From Toxorhynchites rutilus septentrionalis (taxonomy: Eukaryota; Arthropoda; Insecta; Diptera; Culicidae), in contig NC_073746.1 in the NCBI RefSeq assembly GCF_029784135.1, positions 178,319,788 to 178,383,787 of the forward strand: a DNA stretch of 64,000 nucleotides. Direction: 5' to 3'. Under the pieces are notes generated by a model. That model made no database searches, was not told the DNA's origin, and saw nothing but the letters and a program-made list of their open reading frames with translations. Shown piece after piece: positions 31,021 through 42,330 of the stretch. The position numbers and the translations under genes were made by a program. Numbering within the stretch: the stretch's first letter is position 1; each line of letters starts with the position of its first letter.

Positions 31021-31028
31021 TATTTTTT

Positions 31029-31290
31029 TTAAATCCCATCAACATGGATATCAAATGAAACTGCTTGACTAGTAGAACACAGTTATTTTTGAAAAATGCA
31101 AATTCAAGATGGCCGTCACCACAAAATGGCGCCATATTTTTTTTTCGAAACCCCATCAATATGAGTATAAAATGAAAGTGCTTGATAAACACAGTTATTT
31201 ATAGAAAATGCAAATCCAAAATGGCCGCCATCACAAAATATCGCCATAATTTTTTTTCAAAACTCCATCAATATGAGTATAAAATGAAAG
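31029..31290 (+). repeat. ~115-bp tandem repeat, about 2.3 copies
   Basis: The unit contains CCCATCAATATGAGTATAAA, GAACACAGTTATTT, AAAATGGCCGCCATCACAAA and a T run. Copies begin near 31036, 31152 and 31264. Confidence 0.85.
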
Positions 31291-31340
31291 TCGTCGAATA
31301 TACAGTATATACAGACACTGGAACACCTTCGACGTCGAGT

Positions 31341-31435
31341 TTGTCTTGAAAGAGGTAACATATTGCAACACGACAACGCTCGTTCACACCCTTCACGTGC
31401 AACTGAGACTCTGAAAAACCTGAAGTTTGAATTAA
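31341..31435 (+). pseudogene. mariner fragment (second-Asp box)
   Basis: Encodes RGNILQHDNARSHPSRATET and then LKNLKFELIE, matching the HDNARPH box and following helix of mariner transposases. No other part adjoins it. Confidence 0.7.
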
Positions 31436-31519
31436 TTGAATTATTGAAAAAATCCTCCTGCGCATATGGTCGAATTATAAAACTACATATAAACAATTTT
31501 CCTAACTCTATGGTTAGTA

Positions 31520-32035
31520 ACAGTTCGGCTGAAAAGATCATAAGGTTGACGTCTAGATGGCGCCTCTTGCAAAAATCTACTTGACTATCACGAAGCATCA
31601 TCTTTCAATGGATACGCGTCAAAATTGACAGCAATCGGTCGATTGGTTCGTGAGTTACAGCATTGAGAGTGAAGCAACTTTTGTTATTGTGAAAAAAATG
31701 GAAAAATCCGAATTTCGTCTGCATTAATTGGGCTTCGAATTGCTGCCGCATCCATCGTATTCTCCAAATCTTGCCCCAGCGACTATTTTCTGTTCGCAGA
31801 CCTGAAGAGAATACTCGCTGGCAAGAAATTTAATACCGATGATGAAGTGATTACCGAAACTGAGGCCTATTTTAATGAAAAACCGAAAGAGTACTATAAA
31901 AATGGTATCGAAAAGTTGCAAGATCGCTATAAACGCTGTATCGCCCTCGAAGGCTATTATGTTGAATAATAAAATTGAATTTTGCAAAAAAAATAGTTTT
32001 ACTGTGTTATCTTATAAACTTTTCAGCCGAACTAT
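31520..32035 (+). mobile_element. mellifera-type mariner deletion derivative, 516 bp
   Basis: TIRs ACAGTTCGGCTGAAAAG and the complement at the right (CTTTTCAGCCGAACTAT), flanked by TA. The interior encodes the start MEKSEFR at ~31696 fused to the C-terminal part LGFELLPHPSYSPNLAP (31729) and, after a one-base shift, DYFLFADLKRILAGKKFNTD to ALEGYYVE-stop at 31969. The middle of the transposase is deleted. It would need a helper to move. Confidence 0.85.
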
Positions 32036-32305
32036 TAAGGGGGAAAACCGATTACTCGCGGAGGACTCCAGTTTAGAAGGGTGACATATTTTTTGAGGAA
32101 AAGGATGGGACATAAGGGAATTGTTACAATGCTGAGAACACACTCAATTCCTAAATCTATTCGTATATCTATTGTATATTAACATTTCAACATATTTTAC
32201 TGTTTATAGCAAGGGAGGCAATTGCTCGCAATGGAAGAGAAGGGGGGTATAAGGATATAGGTTACAATTACACACGAAGATCGATAGTTTTAAGGAAAAC
32301 ATATA

Positions 32306-32825
32306 CAGGTTATCTGCGATATAATGTACATTTCACTTTCAAAATTGTACGTTGTATCGAAGCATAATAAAGAAATCAGAAACGCAGCTTATTGTGTTTT
32401 ATTGTGTTGCTGTTTTGGTAAGGTTGATGAATAAATTCAACTAAAAGACGAAGCTAGCCTTTCTCATGATGTTTTGCTTCGTACTGTTGATTAAAGTTTG
32501 TTTCATTTAGAATCCGGAATCACGAAACCAGTTGTATTTCGGGATTGGTTAAAGGTACGAAACATGTTTTAGTATCAAAATACAGATAATTTATTGTTCT
32601 TTCAGGAAAAAATGTTTAAAAAATCATTCCTTTACACTTTGCAAATGTTAACTTACACATTTTCAAGGTGTAAAGGAATAATTTTTTAAATTTTTTTTCT
32701 GAAAGAACAATAAATTTTCTGTAATTTGGTACTAAAACATGTTCGAGGTAAAATGTACGTTATATCCAGTGACGTTAAATCGAAGGCACGTTATAATGAG
32801 GGTACTTTATATCGAAGTTTCCCTG
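32306..32825. mobile_element. pogo-like MITE, 520 bp
   Basis: Starts CAGGTTATCTGCGATATAAT and ends, complemented, CAGGGAAACTTCGATATAAA, with TA at both flanks. The LINE copy at 59.06 kb lacks it. Subterminal TTATATCGAAG repeats resemble those of Tigger-type elements. The middle holds a separate long palindrome. Confidence 0.8.
32558..32745. repeat. 188-bp near-perfect palindrome
   Basis: Left arm 32558-32638 (CGAAACATGTTTTAGTATC...TCATTCCTTTACAC) pairs with right arm 32665-32745, with a ~26-nt centre. It is a fold-back structure inside the pogo-like MITE, probably a nested fold-back element. Confidence 0.85.
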
Positions 32826-33149
32826 TATTTGGAACATGTAATCAAGGTCTAACCGAGCCAAAAAAAATATACAAAATGTATTAAGAAGGGACCCCTGTTT
32901 AGAAGGTCGAAAAATAAAGATTTTTCGTGAATTTTTTTTCCAGATGTTAGGAATAAAGTCAAGTGTTCGGGTATTTTGGTTATTGTTAAAGTTATATTTG
33001 TAGATGTATTTATCATTTTTCGAGTTAACAAATAATGATTATTACGTTGTTGACAGCTGGATACCTTACTGGCGATTTCGGTTCTGAAGCACCGGGTGCC
33101 GCAGAACGATGAATATTTTGAAACTTTAGGACAATACATCAAGCATTAC

Positions 33150-33985
33150 ATAGGGGTATTTAAGAATTCGGAAAATTGCCAAAATGGCGACCATTTTTGC
33201 TAAAAATGAGTTATTTTTCATGATAAATCGCAGTTTAGAAACTCATAAAAAATCGAAAAAATGAGATATTAATACGGCTATGTAAGGATTTAAATAATTC
33301 ATTTTCACATGCTGATAAAAAAAACTCAGCCAAATCGGTCGAGTTGATCCTGAGATATCGATATCACCAGCTGAAAAAACATGGTTTCGAGAAAAACATG
33401 TTCAAAAATTCGCGCGGTAATACTTAATATATCCCTTGAGGTGACCTCATACTTTCGGCTGTAACTTTCCAACGAAATCAAATATTGAACAATTATGTAA
33501 CCATGTTACAGTCGAGTCGCATAGGAATATTGAACGAAGACTGAAAACACACAAACTTTGAAAGAATATAACTTAAAAACGGAAAAAAACGCTTATCTAT
33601 AAAAAAATTAAAAAAATGGCGCCCTCTATTTCTAAACCATGAATACTAGAATAAAAAACAAATACAATCAATAATAACTGGAATAAAATCATTTATTAGC
33701 TACTGCAATGTTTTTCTCAAAGAAGACTAACTAATGGGCTTTAATCCGATATGTGAATCATCTGCATCGGTCCAGTAGTTCGAAAGTATTGATTTTTTTA
33801 AGAAGTCATTTTTTGGAAAAAGAGGAAAACAATTATTTTTCGGACCACCCTAAAATGGAAATGGCCACTCTAGTGAACAAATAAAAAAAATATACGAGTC
33901 TAATATTTTGCAATATGGAACAAAACTACCAATTTGCACGAAAATCTGAGAATTACTATATCGGTTTGGCATGGAATGACTAGAT
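33150..33985 (+). repeat. right part of large TIR element
   Basis: AATATTGAACGAAGACTGAA (~33524), CACCCTAAAATGGAAATGGC, TCTAATATTTTGCAA, then CGAAAATCTGAGAATTACTATATCGG correspond in order to 45.6-46.15 kb. It forms the inverted partner of 29210-29300. Confidence 0.55.
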
Positions 33986-33989
33986 GCAT

Positions 33990-34740
33990 GGTGTCAGGTA
34001 GTTTTAAAATTAATGTTTTTTCCATCCCAAGAATACATATTAAACTTGATTTTTTCTATCGGACAAATTATAGCTTTCTAACCAATCCGTTCTTTGACAC
34101 CGAAATCCTACTTTTTAAAAAATTCGGTGCGATATCATTTCAAACACTTCCTGATTAGTCTTCAGTTAGAATCTTCAAAGACCACGAGTTTTACGCCATT
34201 GTATTGCCGAAAAATAGCCAATTAACGTTGAAGTAGTCAGTGTTTACTTAAAATAAGTCAAATGTGACAAGTTTAATCTTTGAAAGTTTCCAAAAATGAC
34301 GTTTTGTTGGCTCGAATTGATATATATAGGAACTCTCGATCAAAGTAATTAAAAAATGTAATTATTTCGATTATTTACAAGTACAATATTTGCACACCTG
34401 AGAACAATTTTTTAAAGTGAAAATTGTTTTTAAAGAATAATATGCAAACATGCCACATTATGGTTAATATTACGGAATTTGATAAAAGCTTAACAAACGA
34501 TATTGTTGCTATATAGTATATAAAATTAGTTATTTCTCGAGAAAGTTTAGTGTTAGAATAAAATTTTCTGGACATATATTCAAACTGTCAAACTCTGTTG
34601 AATTAAAACAGTATTCTAACAATAACATATTGAAAAAAATAACTAGAGGGGGTATTTTAAGATGCACAAGATTTAAGTATTAAATTTAATTTTTCAATAT
34701 GTTTTTTTCTAACGGCTGTTTTTAAATATTATGAAGAAAA
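33990..34740. other. noncoding, no feature seen
   Basis: AT-rich DNA without recognisable features. Confidence 0.5.
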
Positions 34741-34747
34741 TCTGGTA

Positions 34748-34820
34748 AATAAAAATGGAAAAGTTCGATTGATTGACTTAGGCTGGTCTAAAGATTTAAT
34801 TTAATTTAGCTCTTGATTTA
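34748..34820 (+). repeat. 72-bp direct repeat, copy 1
   Basis: AAGTTCGATTGATTGACTTA then GGCTGGTCTAAAGATTTAAT and ATTTAGCTCTTGATTT, repeated at ~36937-37009. The pair brackets the Helitron-N. Confidence 0.8.
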
Positions 34821-35067
34821 ATATGTCCTCAATATGTCCTCAAAAAAAGAAACTTGGATGCTATATGAATAACAGCGAAAACCTAAGATGGTTATTTGGT
34901 TATCCGCAAAAAGGTCATTGCAAGCAAACAAAAAACCTTGCGTGAACACAATGAATATTTCCAGGAGAAAGTTCGTTCGCCAAAGATCTCCAGACAAAAA
35001 GGAAAGTCAAATCCAAAGCTATAATAAGTATAACGTTAATCACACGAGCATCTGCAGAAGAGAGACA

Positions 35068-36548
35068 TCTATACATAAACAAATGGAATGATGTCTGTCT
35101 GTCTTTCTGTCTATCTGTCTATCTGTCTTTCTGTCTTTCTGTCTTTCTGTCTTTCTGTCTTTCTATCTTTCTGTCTTTCTGTCTTTCTGTCTTTCTGTCT
35201 TTCTGTCTTTCTGTCTTTCTGTCTTTCTGTCTTTCTGTCTTTCTGTCTTTCTGTCTTTCTGTCTTTCTGTCTTTCTGTCTTTCTGTCTTTCTGTCTTTCT
35301 GTCTTTCTGTCTTTCTGTCTTTCTGTCTTTCTGTCTTTCTGTCTTTCTGTCTTTCTGTCTTTCTGTCTTTCTGTCTTTCTGTCTTTCTGTCTTTCTGTCT
35401 TTCTGTCTTTCTGTCTTTCTGTCTTTCTGTCTTTCTGTCTTTCTGTCTTTCTGTCTTTCTGTCTTTCTGTCTTTCTGTTTGTCTGATTCTTATGGACTCG
35501 GGAACTACTGAACCAATCGACATGAAAATTAGTATGTATAGGTTTTTGGGGTCGGGGATGGATCTTATGATAGTTTGAGACCCCTCCCCCCCTTTCTAAG
35601 ATGCGGCTGCCATACAAATGAAACACAAATTTCTGCATTACACGAGAATGAATCAAGCAAATGAAACCAAGTTAGGCATAAGGAGGTTTTAAGATGCAAT
35701 AAATATTTCTATAGTGGTTCGACACTTCAACCCCCTCTCTAAGGGGGGGGGGGTGGTCGGTTGGCTACCATAGAAATGAAACGTAAATTTCTGCATAACT
35801 CGAGAACTAACCAAGTAAATGGAACCAAATTTGGCATATTGAGATTTTAGATTGAGATTGAGATTTTTTGGCATTTTTTAAATATTTTTATGGTGGTTTG
35901 ACACCCCTTTCTACTCTCTAAAGAGGAGGAGGGGAGAGTTCTGAACAACTCGAGAACTAATCAAACAAATGGAATTGAACTTAGCATATAGAGGTTTTAG
36001 GGATCGATAAACGTTTCTATGTTGATTCGACACTCTTCCCTCCTCTCTAGGGGAGGGCTACCATACAAATGAAACACAAATTTCTGTATAACTCGAAAAC
36101 TAATCTATCAAAGCCAAATTTGGCATGTAAAGGTTTTTGAATATGAGAAATGTTTCTATGATGATATGACACCCCTCCCTCCTCTGAAATGGAGAGGGGT
36201 CTCGTAAAAATAATACACATATTTCAACCAAACATATTCCAACCAAACATGACAATTGATTTTTTTAATGTGATAAAACGCACTCCTATATCTTCTTCTA
36301 TATATATATATATATTAAAATGGTATATTATAATGACGAGTTTTGGTAGAAGTTCTAGGAATTTTATTTTTAGTTTTGGTAGAAGTACTAGGAATTTTAT
36401 AGTAAAAGGTAAATTTAAAGGGTAGATCAGAAAATCAATCAATGAAAAGTTCTGCGATTGGACCTATGAACTTGCGCTTATTAAAAAAACGTGAATGTGA
36501 TAACGAAAAACAAATTTTGGGCGGGACAAAGTTTTCCAGGTCAGCTAG
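35068..36548 (+). mobile_element. Helitron-N, complete copy (1481 bp)
   Basis: 5' end A^TCTATACATAAACAAATGGA, 3' end CAGGTCAGCTAG^T, i.e. TC...CTAG inserted between A and T, the Helitron rule. It shares its order of modules with copy 1 at 5449-6540. No Rep/helicase gene. About six internal modules of 100-180 bp (CATACAAATGAAACACAAAT..., GGTTTTAGGATGCAATAAA...) make up the body. Confidence 0.88.
35089..35477. repeat. (GTCTTTCT)n expansion in Helitron 5' region
   Basis: Nearly 390 bp of almost pure 8-bp repeat, with a few TCTA variants near the left edge. It has grown from the GTCTGTCTG-type sequence that in copy 1 spans only a few repeats. All long open frames here are artefacts of the repeat. 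Confidence 0.97.
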
Positions 36549-39418
36549 TATACTATAATAATTAACGGATTAGCTTTAATCTCGCCAATAACATTTGCAA
36601 TAATTATACCACACTTCCACAATATATAGATAATCCTTAAACATCCTCCCTCATTATTTCTATAACAATAACCCAAAAGTTTTGCACAAGCAAATCTCTC
36701 ACTCCAAGCGAAACACCACTAATAAAGAAGGATAAGAGCTGGTCGCCTAGTCGCGATTCGCTCCCCCTTAGCAGAATGTGAAAAGCCCTCTAATACTGGC
36801 TTTGTGCCTCCGACCAGACGAACAGCGCGGCTGGAAAAGGCCGAGAAGTAACACAAACGGAAACCAACCCAAAATCATTAAAAACGGATATTCCTTCCCA
36901 TCCGAATCTGCTTATCGGGATAAGGAAAACCAGGGAAATGAAAATGAGAAAGTTCGACTGATTGACTTAGGCTGGTCGGAAGATTTAATGTAATTTAGCT
37001 CTTGATTTCAAGTTTCGCGCTATACTGCGCTAAAGAGGGGGTGAACAAAAATAATTGTTCAGCGGCATTACAGGAAGCGCGGTACGGAAGACGGAAATGC
37101 TAATGCGAATTTGTGGCCATTTCGCTCTCTCAGAAAGCAATTCTCGTAATATTGCCATGAATAATATTTCCTGTTTGATTTTTTGAGAATACTTCATCGC
37201 TTCATCTCCCGAGTTGATTGATTCCAATATGAATTCTCAAAGAACATGTTATTTCGAAGACGATATTACTATCATTAAACTTAGGTTGTTATGGTTAGTA
37301 ACAGTATGTCTATATACTTTCTTGAATTACAAACATACAACCCAAAAAGTTTTTAGGCTAATACAGATACACAATAAGAAACAAAAAATGAAATTGATTA
37401 GTAAATTACGTCCACTCATAATATAAATCATCTATGCGGAGTCTTCGCTTCCCATTATTGACGATTATGTGCAGCTTAAGATCTCACGTTGATTCATCCA
37501 ACTTCATCCCGATGAACGAATTCATTTTCGAACAGTCACACACAATCATTGCACGCGATATGGGCTGCTCCTTGCGATGAACACACCGTGAACCAAAATG
37601 AATACCCACATCCGCGGAGTCTGTTGGCAGTTTCCGGACAGTGCATCTGGGGGAAATCAGTTGCTCGCGGGCGGTCTGATAGAGCGCATGTTGAACCTTT
37701 GCACTCCTGCTTTGGATTTACCTTTGTTAGCTTGAACATTGCTGTGACTATCAACGGAAATCTGGAAGTTGGTTCCAGTTGGTTCATTTACTTCGGAATT
37801 ATCAAAGGAATAAAACGAAGGATTACTGCAGCTGAGTACTGTGTGTGTTTGGATTACACCCCCTCAACTATCGATGGACGCACGGGTATTTGATTCGGAT
37901 AATGCTTATGTGCTGTGAATTGTATCTTACAAACGTAAACTAAGCTTTTGTGGTATATAGAATAGTGAAATGTGATCAACTATCATGCACCTGCATCGAT
38001 TTTAGCAAGGATGCATCTGAATGCACCTGGCAGGAAGTGGAATTACATTAAGTGAACCGGAAAATAACTCGTGTGCTGTTGCTCCCACCCCCCACACTTC
38101 GTGTATTCACTTTACGTGTGTCAATGCTTCGGTTAGTTCGAGAAAAAACAGTGGGAGCGGTGCATAAGTAATGAATATCCTGCTAATGATTTCACTAATT
38201 GAGAGTTGAATACAAGGAGCGTGTTTACGGAATAGCAATCGGATTAAACAAGTGTGAAAGTGAATGAAAGGTGGTGTTAATAGATTACCTAATCAGGATA
38301 TAAATTGTGGTAATAAATTATTTGAGTTTATGTTCCAAACGATCTCACGATCTCATGTTCAGTTTTTCATGCATCGACACGAGTCTCAAAATACATATGC
38401 GGAAAACACAGTTGAAATTTTGGAGACGCCTTCATGTGCGAGTGCTGAATAATAAATCGTTATAAAACATTCCATCTAGATAAATTTGAAAAATGTGTGT
38501 CAAACAGACCGTATATATGTTCCGCTGACGGTTCTTATCACGTATGTGTGTATGTTTACGCTAAATTTCAATTCTGCAGCCACATAAATTGTACCCATGT
38601 TCAACAGGAGCTAAACCGAGTTATCATTCCACCACACCTCCCGGAATGATTAATTCCCTCGTGAGGGAAACTCAACATTGCTGAAATATGCTAATGCTGG
38701 GGGCTGCGAAATGTTCCTGAGCAGTAGATTTTAATTTGCGGGAATGACACCGGAAATGATTTTCCGCCACCGTGCGAAGCAGCTGAGCGTAATTTCACGT
38801 TTGCTCGTTAGCCATTATCTAAATTAATCGCTTAATAAATCAAAAGACCGCTCGGGTCAGCTTTATAGTGCGGTGGAATATTTCTATCCGAGTAACTTAT
38901 GAATGGAAAAATCTGAACTCAACTGGATTTACAGGGATACCACATCGGTAGCTTAGAAATATTCGTGTCGAAGAGAGTTCTACTATTTGAATGTTTGACA
39001 ACTAATACGTATGTGCACAGTGAAATCGCTCAATCGATCAGTGTACGAGTTATATAGCAAATACGTGTACCTTTACCAAGTGCAGATTCTCAATATTGTC
39101 ATGAACGTTAGCCACACATCACTGAATTCAATTTCGTGTTCCATTTAGCATCTGGGGTTTTGGTTTTGCACTAATTTAGCTACAGATAATGAAAATGATT
39201 ACCGATTTACTGAGGACTGGTTTATACTATTCGTGCAGTGCTCATGACGAGAATCTCTTTTATGTCTTCGTGTAACAAGGTGTTAAGTAATAAATTTTTA
39301 TCAATACACCGACAACATTTCCTGGACTGAAACAGATAGAAGTCAATCAACCACTCTGTATGAGCATGTTTGGGAATCTGCGCTTATTTGTTTGAACGAA
39401 GGAAGCACGCCTAGTTCC
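36549..39418. other. longest low-repeat stretch; no gene identified
   Basis: Apart from the 72-bp repeat copy at 36937-37009, this 2.9-kb stretch has little repetition and a more even base composition. Open frames such as 37549-37893 (114 codons) have no recognisable domain. It may be host intergenic or intronic DNA; I cannot name an exon. Confidence 0.5.
36937..37009 (+). repeat. 72-bp direct repeat, copy 2
   Basis: AAGTTCGACTGATTGACTTA, GGCTGGTCGGAAGATTTAAT, ATTTAGCTCTTGATTT: about 90% identical to copy 1 at 34748-34820. Confidence 0.8.
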
Positions 39419-39865
39419 ATTTAGAACAGGGGTTCTCAAACTATTTTGGGCAATAGACCCCTTTTCCAGAATGAAGTGATATTTCAGACCTCGGTAGCCA
39501 AATTTTTTGAACAAAAATCTATTTCTAGTATTTGTTTTATTCATACAAAATTCTTACTAATTTAAATTCGATTATTGCCTAGTTTTCACGGCCTTACAAA
39601 GGGTTAAGCCAGGGTTGCCACATGTATTGAACAGAATACTGGATGTTTGAAAATCATTTGTCTGGATTTTTGTCGACATATTTATATTCAATTGCGAATT
39701 TTAATAACATTTTCTCGAGAACGTCGTTAGATGTTTGTAGAAGTGAACACGGTTTGTTGACGAACAATGACAATTAAGTGTCTTTCTCAAGGCAGTTGAA
39801 GGAGGAGTTTAGATTGAGTTTGTCCACAAGGGTCCTTCTCAGGCTGTATAATTTACAACAATCAA

Positions 39866-40159
39866 TCAATCAACAATTTTACATAGGTGTAAAACATTGT
39901 TTAACCATTGTTTCTTGTTATCATATATCGACGCATTATATATAAACTGGATGGTTGCAGACATGTGCATCTTCGGTGTTCGGTAAATTTTTGGGATAAA
40001 TTTCCTCAATTGCGAAAATGCCATTTCACCACCACGGGTAGTTGTGACTAGAACTAGAAAAGTCGAGAAATGCTCGAATGAAGAATCGGTAGGACTCTCA
40101 CTCTGAAATAGCTTATTCATGTTGTTAATCATTTTAAGTATGTATGACAAAAATGTCAA
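39866..40159 (-). pseudogene. possible hAT transposase fragment
   Basis: A 97-codon minus-strand frame inside the hAT element; SYILKMINNMNKLFQ is reminiscent of the helix pattern before the hAT insertion domain. Reading on toward 40.3-41.0 kb gives many stops. Assigned mainly from position. Confidence 0.35.
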
Positions 40160-41240
40160 ATAAATATAAGTCTACCACTTTGGCGTCCTCAACATGATTA
40201 ATATATTTCACAAATCCAAAGTAGATTCGGGGTGGTTCATATCTGTCAAGCACATTTTTAACACTGCTTCAAGGGTTTTAATTCAAGATTTTCCTGCATC
40301 TCATCACACTTACTAGTCCGCAAGGGACTGGGACAAGTGAGTTGCCTGGTGAAATCATGGTCTTTGCTCCTTCAGCCACATAGCCAATCAAAAAAATTTG
40401 GTATGCAATTTTGATCCTCTTGAACAACGAAACCATCTCGTCATACATCGTTCTAGAATCCGTTTCGGTAACCTATATCAGGTCATAAAAGCTATCATTC
40501 ACGAACAGCATACTATCCTGCCAATAGCTAGTTCTGGCTACTGAGGGTGCTCATATACAGTTTGACCGAAGCCATATATTTGATTCAGATAAAACACAGA
40601 TAAAATTTCATCTTCGTGTACTGGTCCAATATACTTGACACAAAACACGACAAGCAAATATTCAATTATTGGATGCCGAAAATATTGTTTTGGTCTGTTC
40701 TTCGAATCTGTCGGTACATGGTTAAGTTACCTTGAATATTTCAGTCGATTTTTTCCATGTTCGATGCTTGACATTGTTTGCCACTGTTGATAATTGAAGA
40801 GTGGCAAACAAAATAGTGTTTGTACAAATTATCTGTTAAAAAGTGTCAATTATTTGATCTGTGGTCAAACAGTGTACAGGTATCTTAAGGCTAGTGACTA
40901 TTTCTTCGACAGATTCTTCGCAAATGATTAATGGGCTTCTCGCATTGACCATCTCCGGGAACATTCGTGAGCACAGTCGCTTTTGTTCTTGTCGGTCGTA
41001 ACATGCTTCAAGAAATCCCTCAATCCTCCAAGAAACTTTATGTCTTTATTACATACTTTGTAGAAACCAGCATGCTAATCGGTGGATTGGTGAATATGGT
41101 GTGAATATTTGAATAATTTACCAAAGTCTGAAAAATTCCACACAAATCTGGATGTCTGGGAACCGTGGGTGGGGCTAGTAAACTTGACATCATTTTCTCA
41201 TCACTATTCAACAAAATAAATAGATGTAAAATTATATAAA

Positions 41241-41497
41241 TGAGGGGCTTAGAATGAAAGGGGTGTAAGTGATTTGATCGATTTCTCTACATCGACTTTC
41301 TCTTTTGGTCATAACTTAGCTGCAAATACATTCCCAGCTGTATTTGACAATGCGGAAGATAGGTCAGAACCTCATCTATCGGATTCTATAGCAAACTCAA
41401 ATTGGAACGTTTTTGCAGTTGAGTTATTAACTGAAGAAAAAGTTGATGAAGAGAAATCGATCAAGTCACTTACACCCCTTGCATTCTAAGCCCCTCA
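41241..41497. mobile_element. 257-bp MITE (TGAGGGGCTTAG), copy 1
   Basis: TIRs TGAGGGGCTTAGAATGAAAG and complement (CTTGCATTCTAAGCCCCTCA), about 33 bp. A copy in opposite orientation lies at 47674-47929. Noncoding. Confidence 0.85.
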
Positions 41498-41819
41498 AAT
41501 ATTAATTTAATTGTAAATATGTTGATACAAATTACTCACAAATTTTCGAAAAAAATATAAAATCTGCACGTTAATGAAAATCAGCGTTTTGCGATAAATC
41601 GCGTGACTTTCTTTCTATTTCTACTATCTCTAAAATTAAATTAGTAAATAAGTGTTTTCAAGTTTCAGCAAATTTCAGAACGCAAATGCCAAATGTACTT
41701 GACACATTTTTCATTTTATACGAACTCAAGCGCGCTTATCTATTTGTTGAATTTTTGAAAAGTACAACAATAATACTTCCTACTAAAATCAAGTTGGATC
41801 ACGTAATACAACTTATACT

Positions 41820-41962
41820 CCGGAGGCGATCTGGCGTAGTGGTAACATCCATGCCTCTCACGCTAAAGGTCACGAGTTCAATTCTCACTCCCGACATTCT
41901 TTCAAAAATGGAAGTAAAAGTGACCAAATGAGTTGAAAATCACTATAATACAGATAAAAAAA
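41820..41962 (+). mobile_element. tRNA-derived SINE with 10-bp TSD
   Basis: 143 bp with an A box (TGGCGTAGTGG), a B box-like GGTCACGAGTTCAATTC, and an A-rich end. AACTTATACT flanks both sides (41810-41819, 41963-41972). The tRNA-like head and perfect duplication identify a Pol III SINE mobilised by a LINE, of the type described in Aedes as tRNA-related SINEs. Confidence 0.92.
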
Positions 41963-42330
41963 AACTTATACTTTATCTTGAAGGTTTCAAACAAGAACTT
42001 GTATTAATTATTGGGAGCCAATTTTTAGACCTCGTCGACCCCCAAAATAAATTTTTGTTCATGTCGACCCCTGAGAAACCAATATCGACCCCAAGGGGTC
42101 GACACCGACCACTTTGAGAACCCCTGATTTAGAACATGTTTTCACTTAAAAAAAACATCTGTTCCAATTATTCTGTTGTTATAAATTCAGGGTGTGTAAA
42201 TATAATTTCGTTCCGAAGATGAATTTACTTGTTTATTTAAAGAATTTCATGGAGTACTTCCCAGAAGAAATATTGATTGTTTTTGTGAGTCTGATCTTTT
42301 TTCGTATAAAGTAAACTGCTAACCCCGTAA

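Larger units (their letters stand above)
31473..32862 (-). mobile_element. LINE 3'-UTR fragment carrying two nested insertions
   Basis: The segments 31473-31519, 32038-32305 and 32828-32862 align in order with ~58772-59105, the 3' region of the I-group LINE at 58.7-61.6 kb. The two interruptions are a mariner derivative and a pogo-like MITE. Unbroken homology on each side gives empty sites for both. Confidence 0.85.
39427..42126. mobile_element. hAT transposon, 2.7 kb, with 8-bp TSD
   Basis: TIRs CAGGGGTTCTCAAAC and complement (TTTGAGAACCCCTG). A perfect 8-bp direct repeat ATTTAGAA flanks it at 39419-39426 and 42127-42134, the hAT hallmark. Only scraps of coding sequence remain (minus strand 40159-39866, DMNKLFQ-like helices of a possible ZBED-type transposase). 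Two later elements sit within it. Confidence 0.93.

Noticed and set aside
35088..35656. Long open frames on both strands (Leu-Ser-Phe-Cys and Arg-Gln-Lys-Asp repeats)
   Set aside because: They are translations of a pure 8-bp microsatellite; no start context, no non-repeat coding.
37549..37893. 114-codon frame in the low-repeat region as a host exon
   Set aside because: No recognisable domain, codon bias or splice context that I can support.
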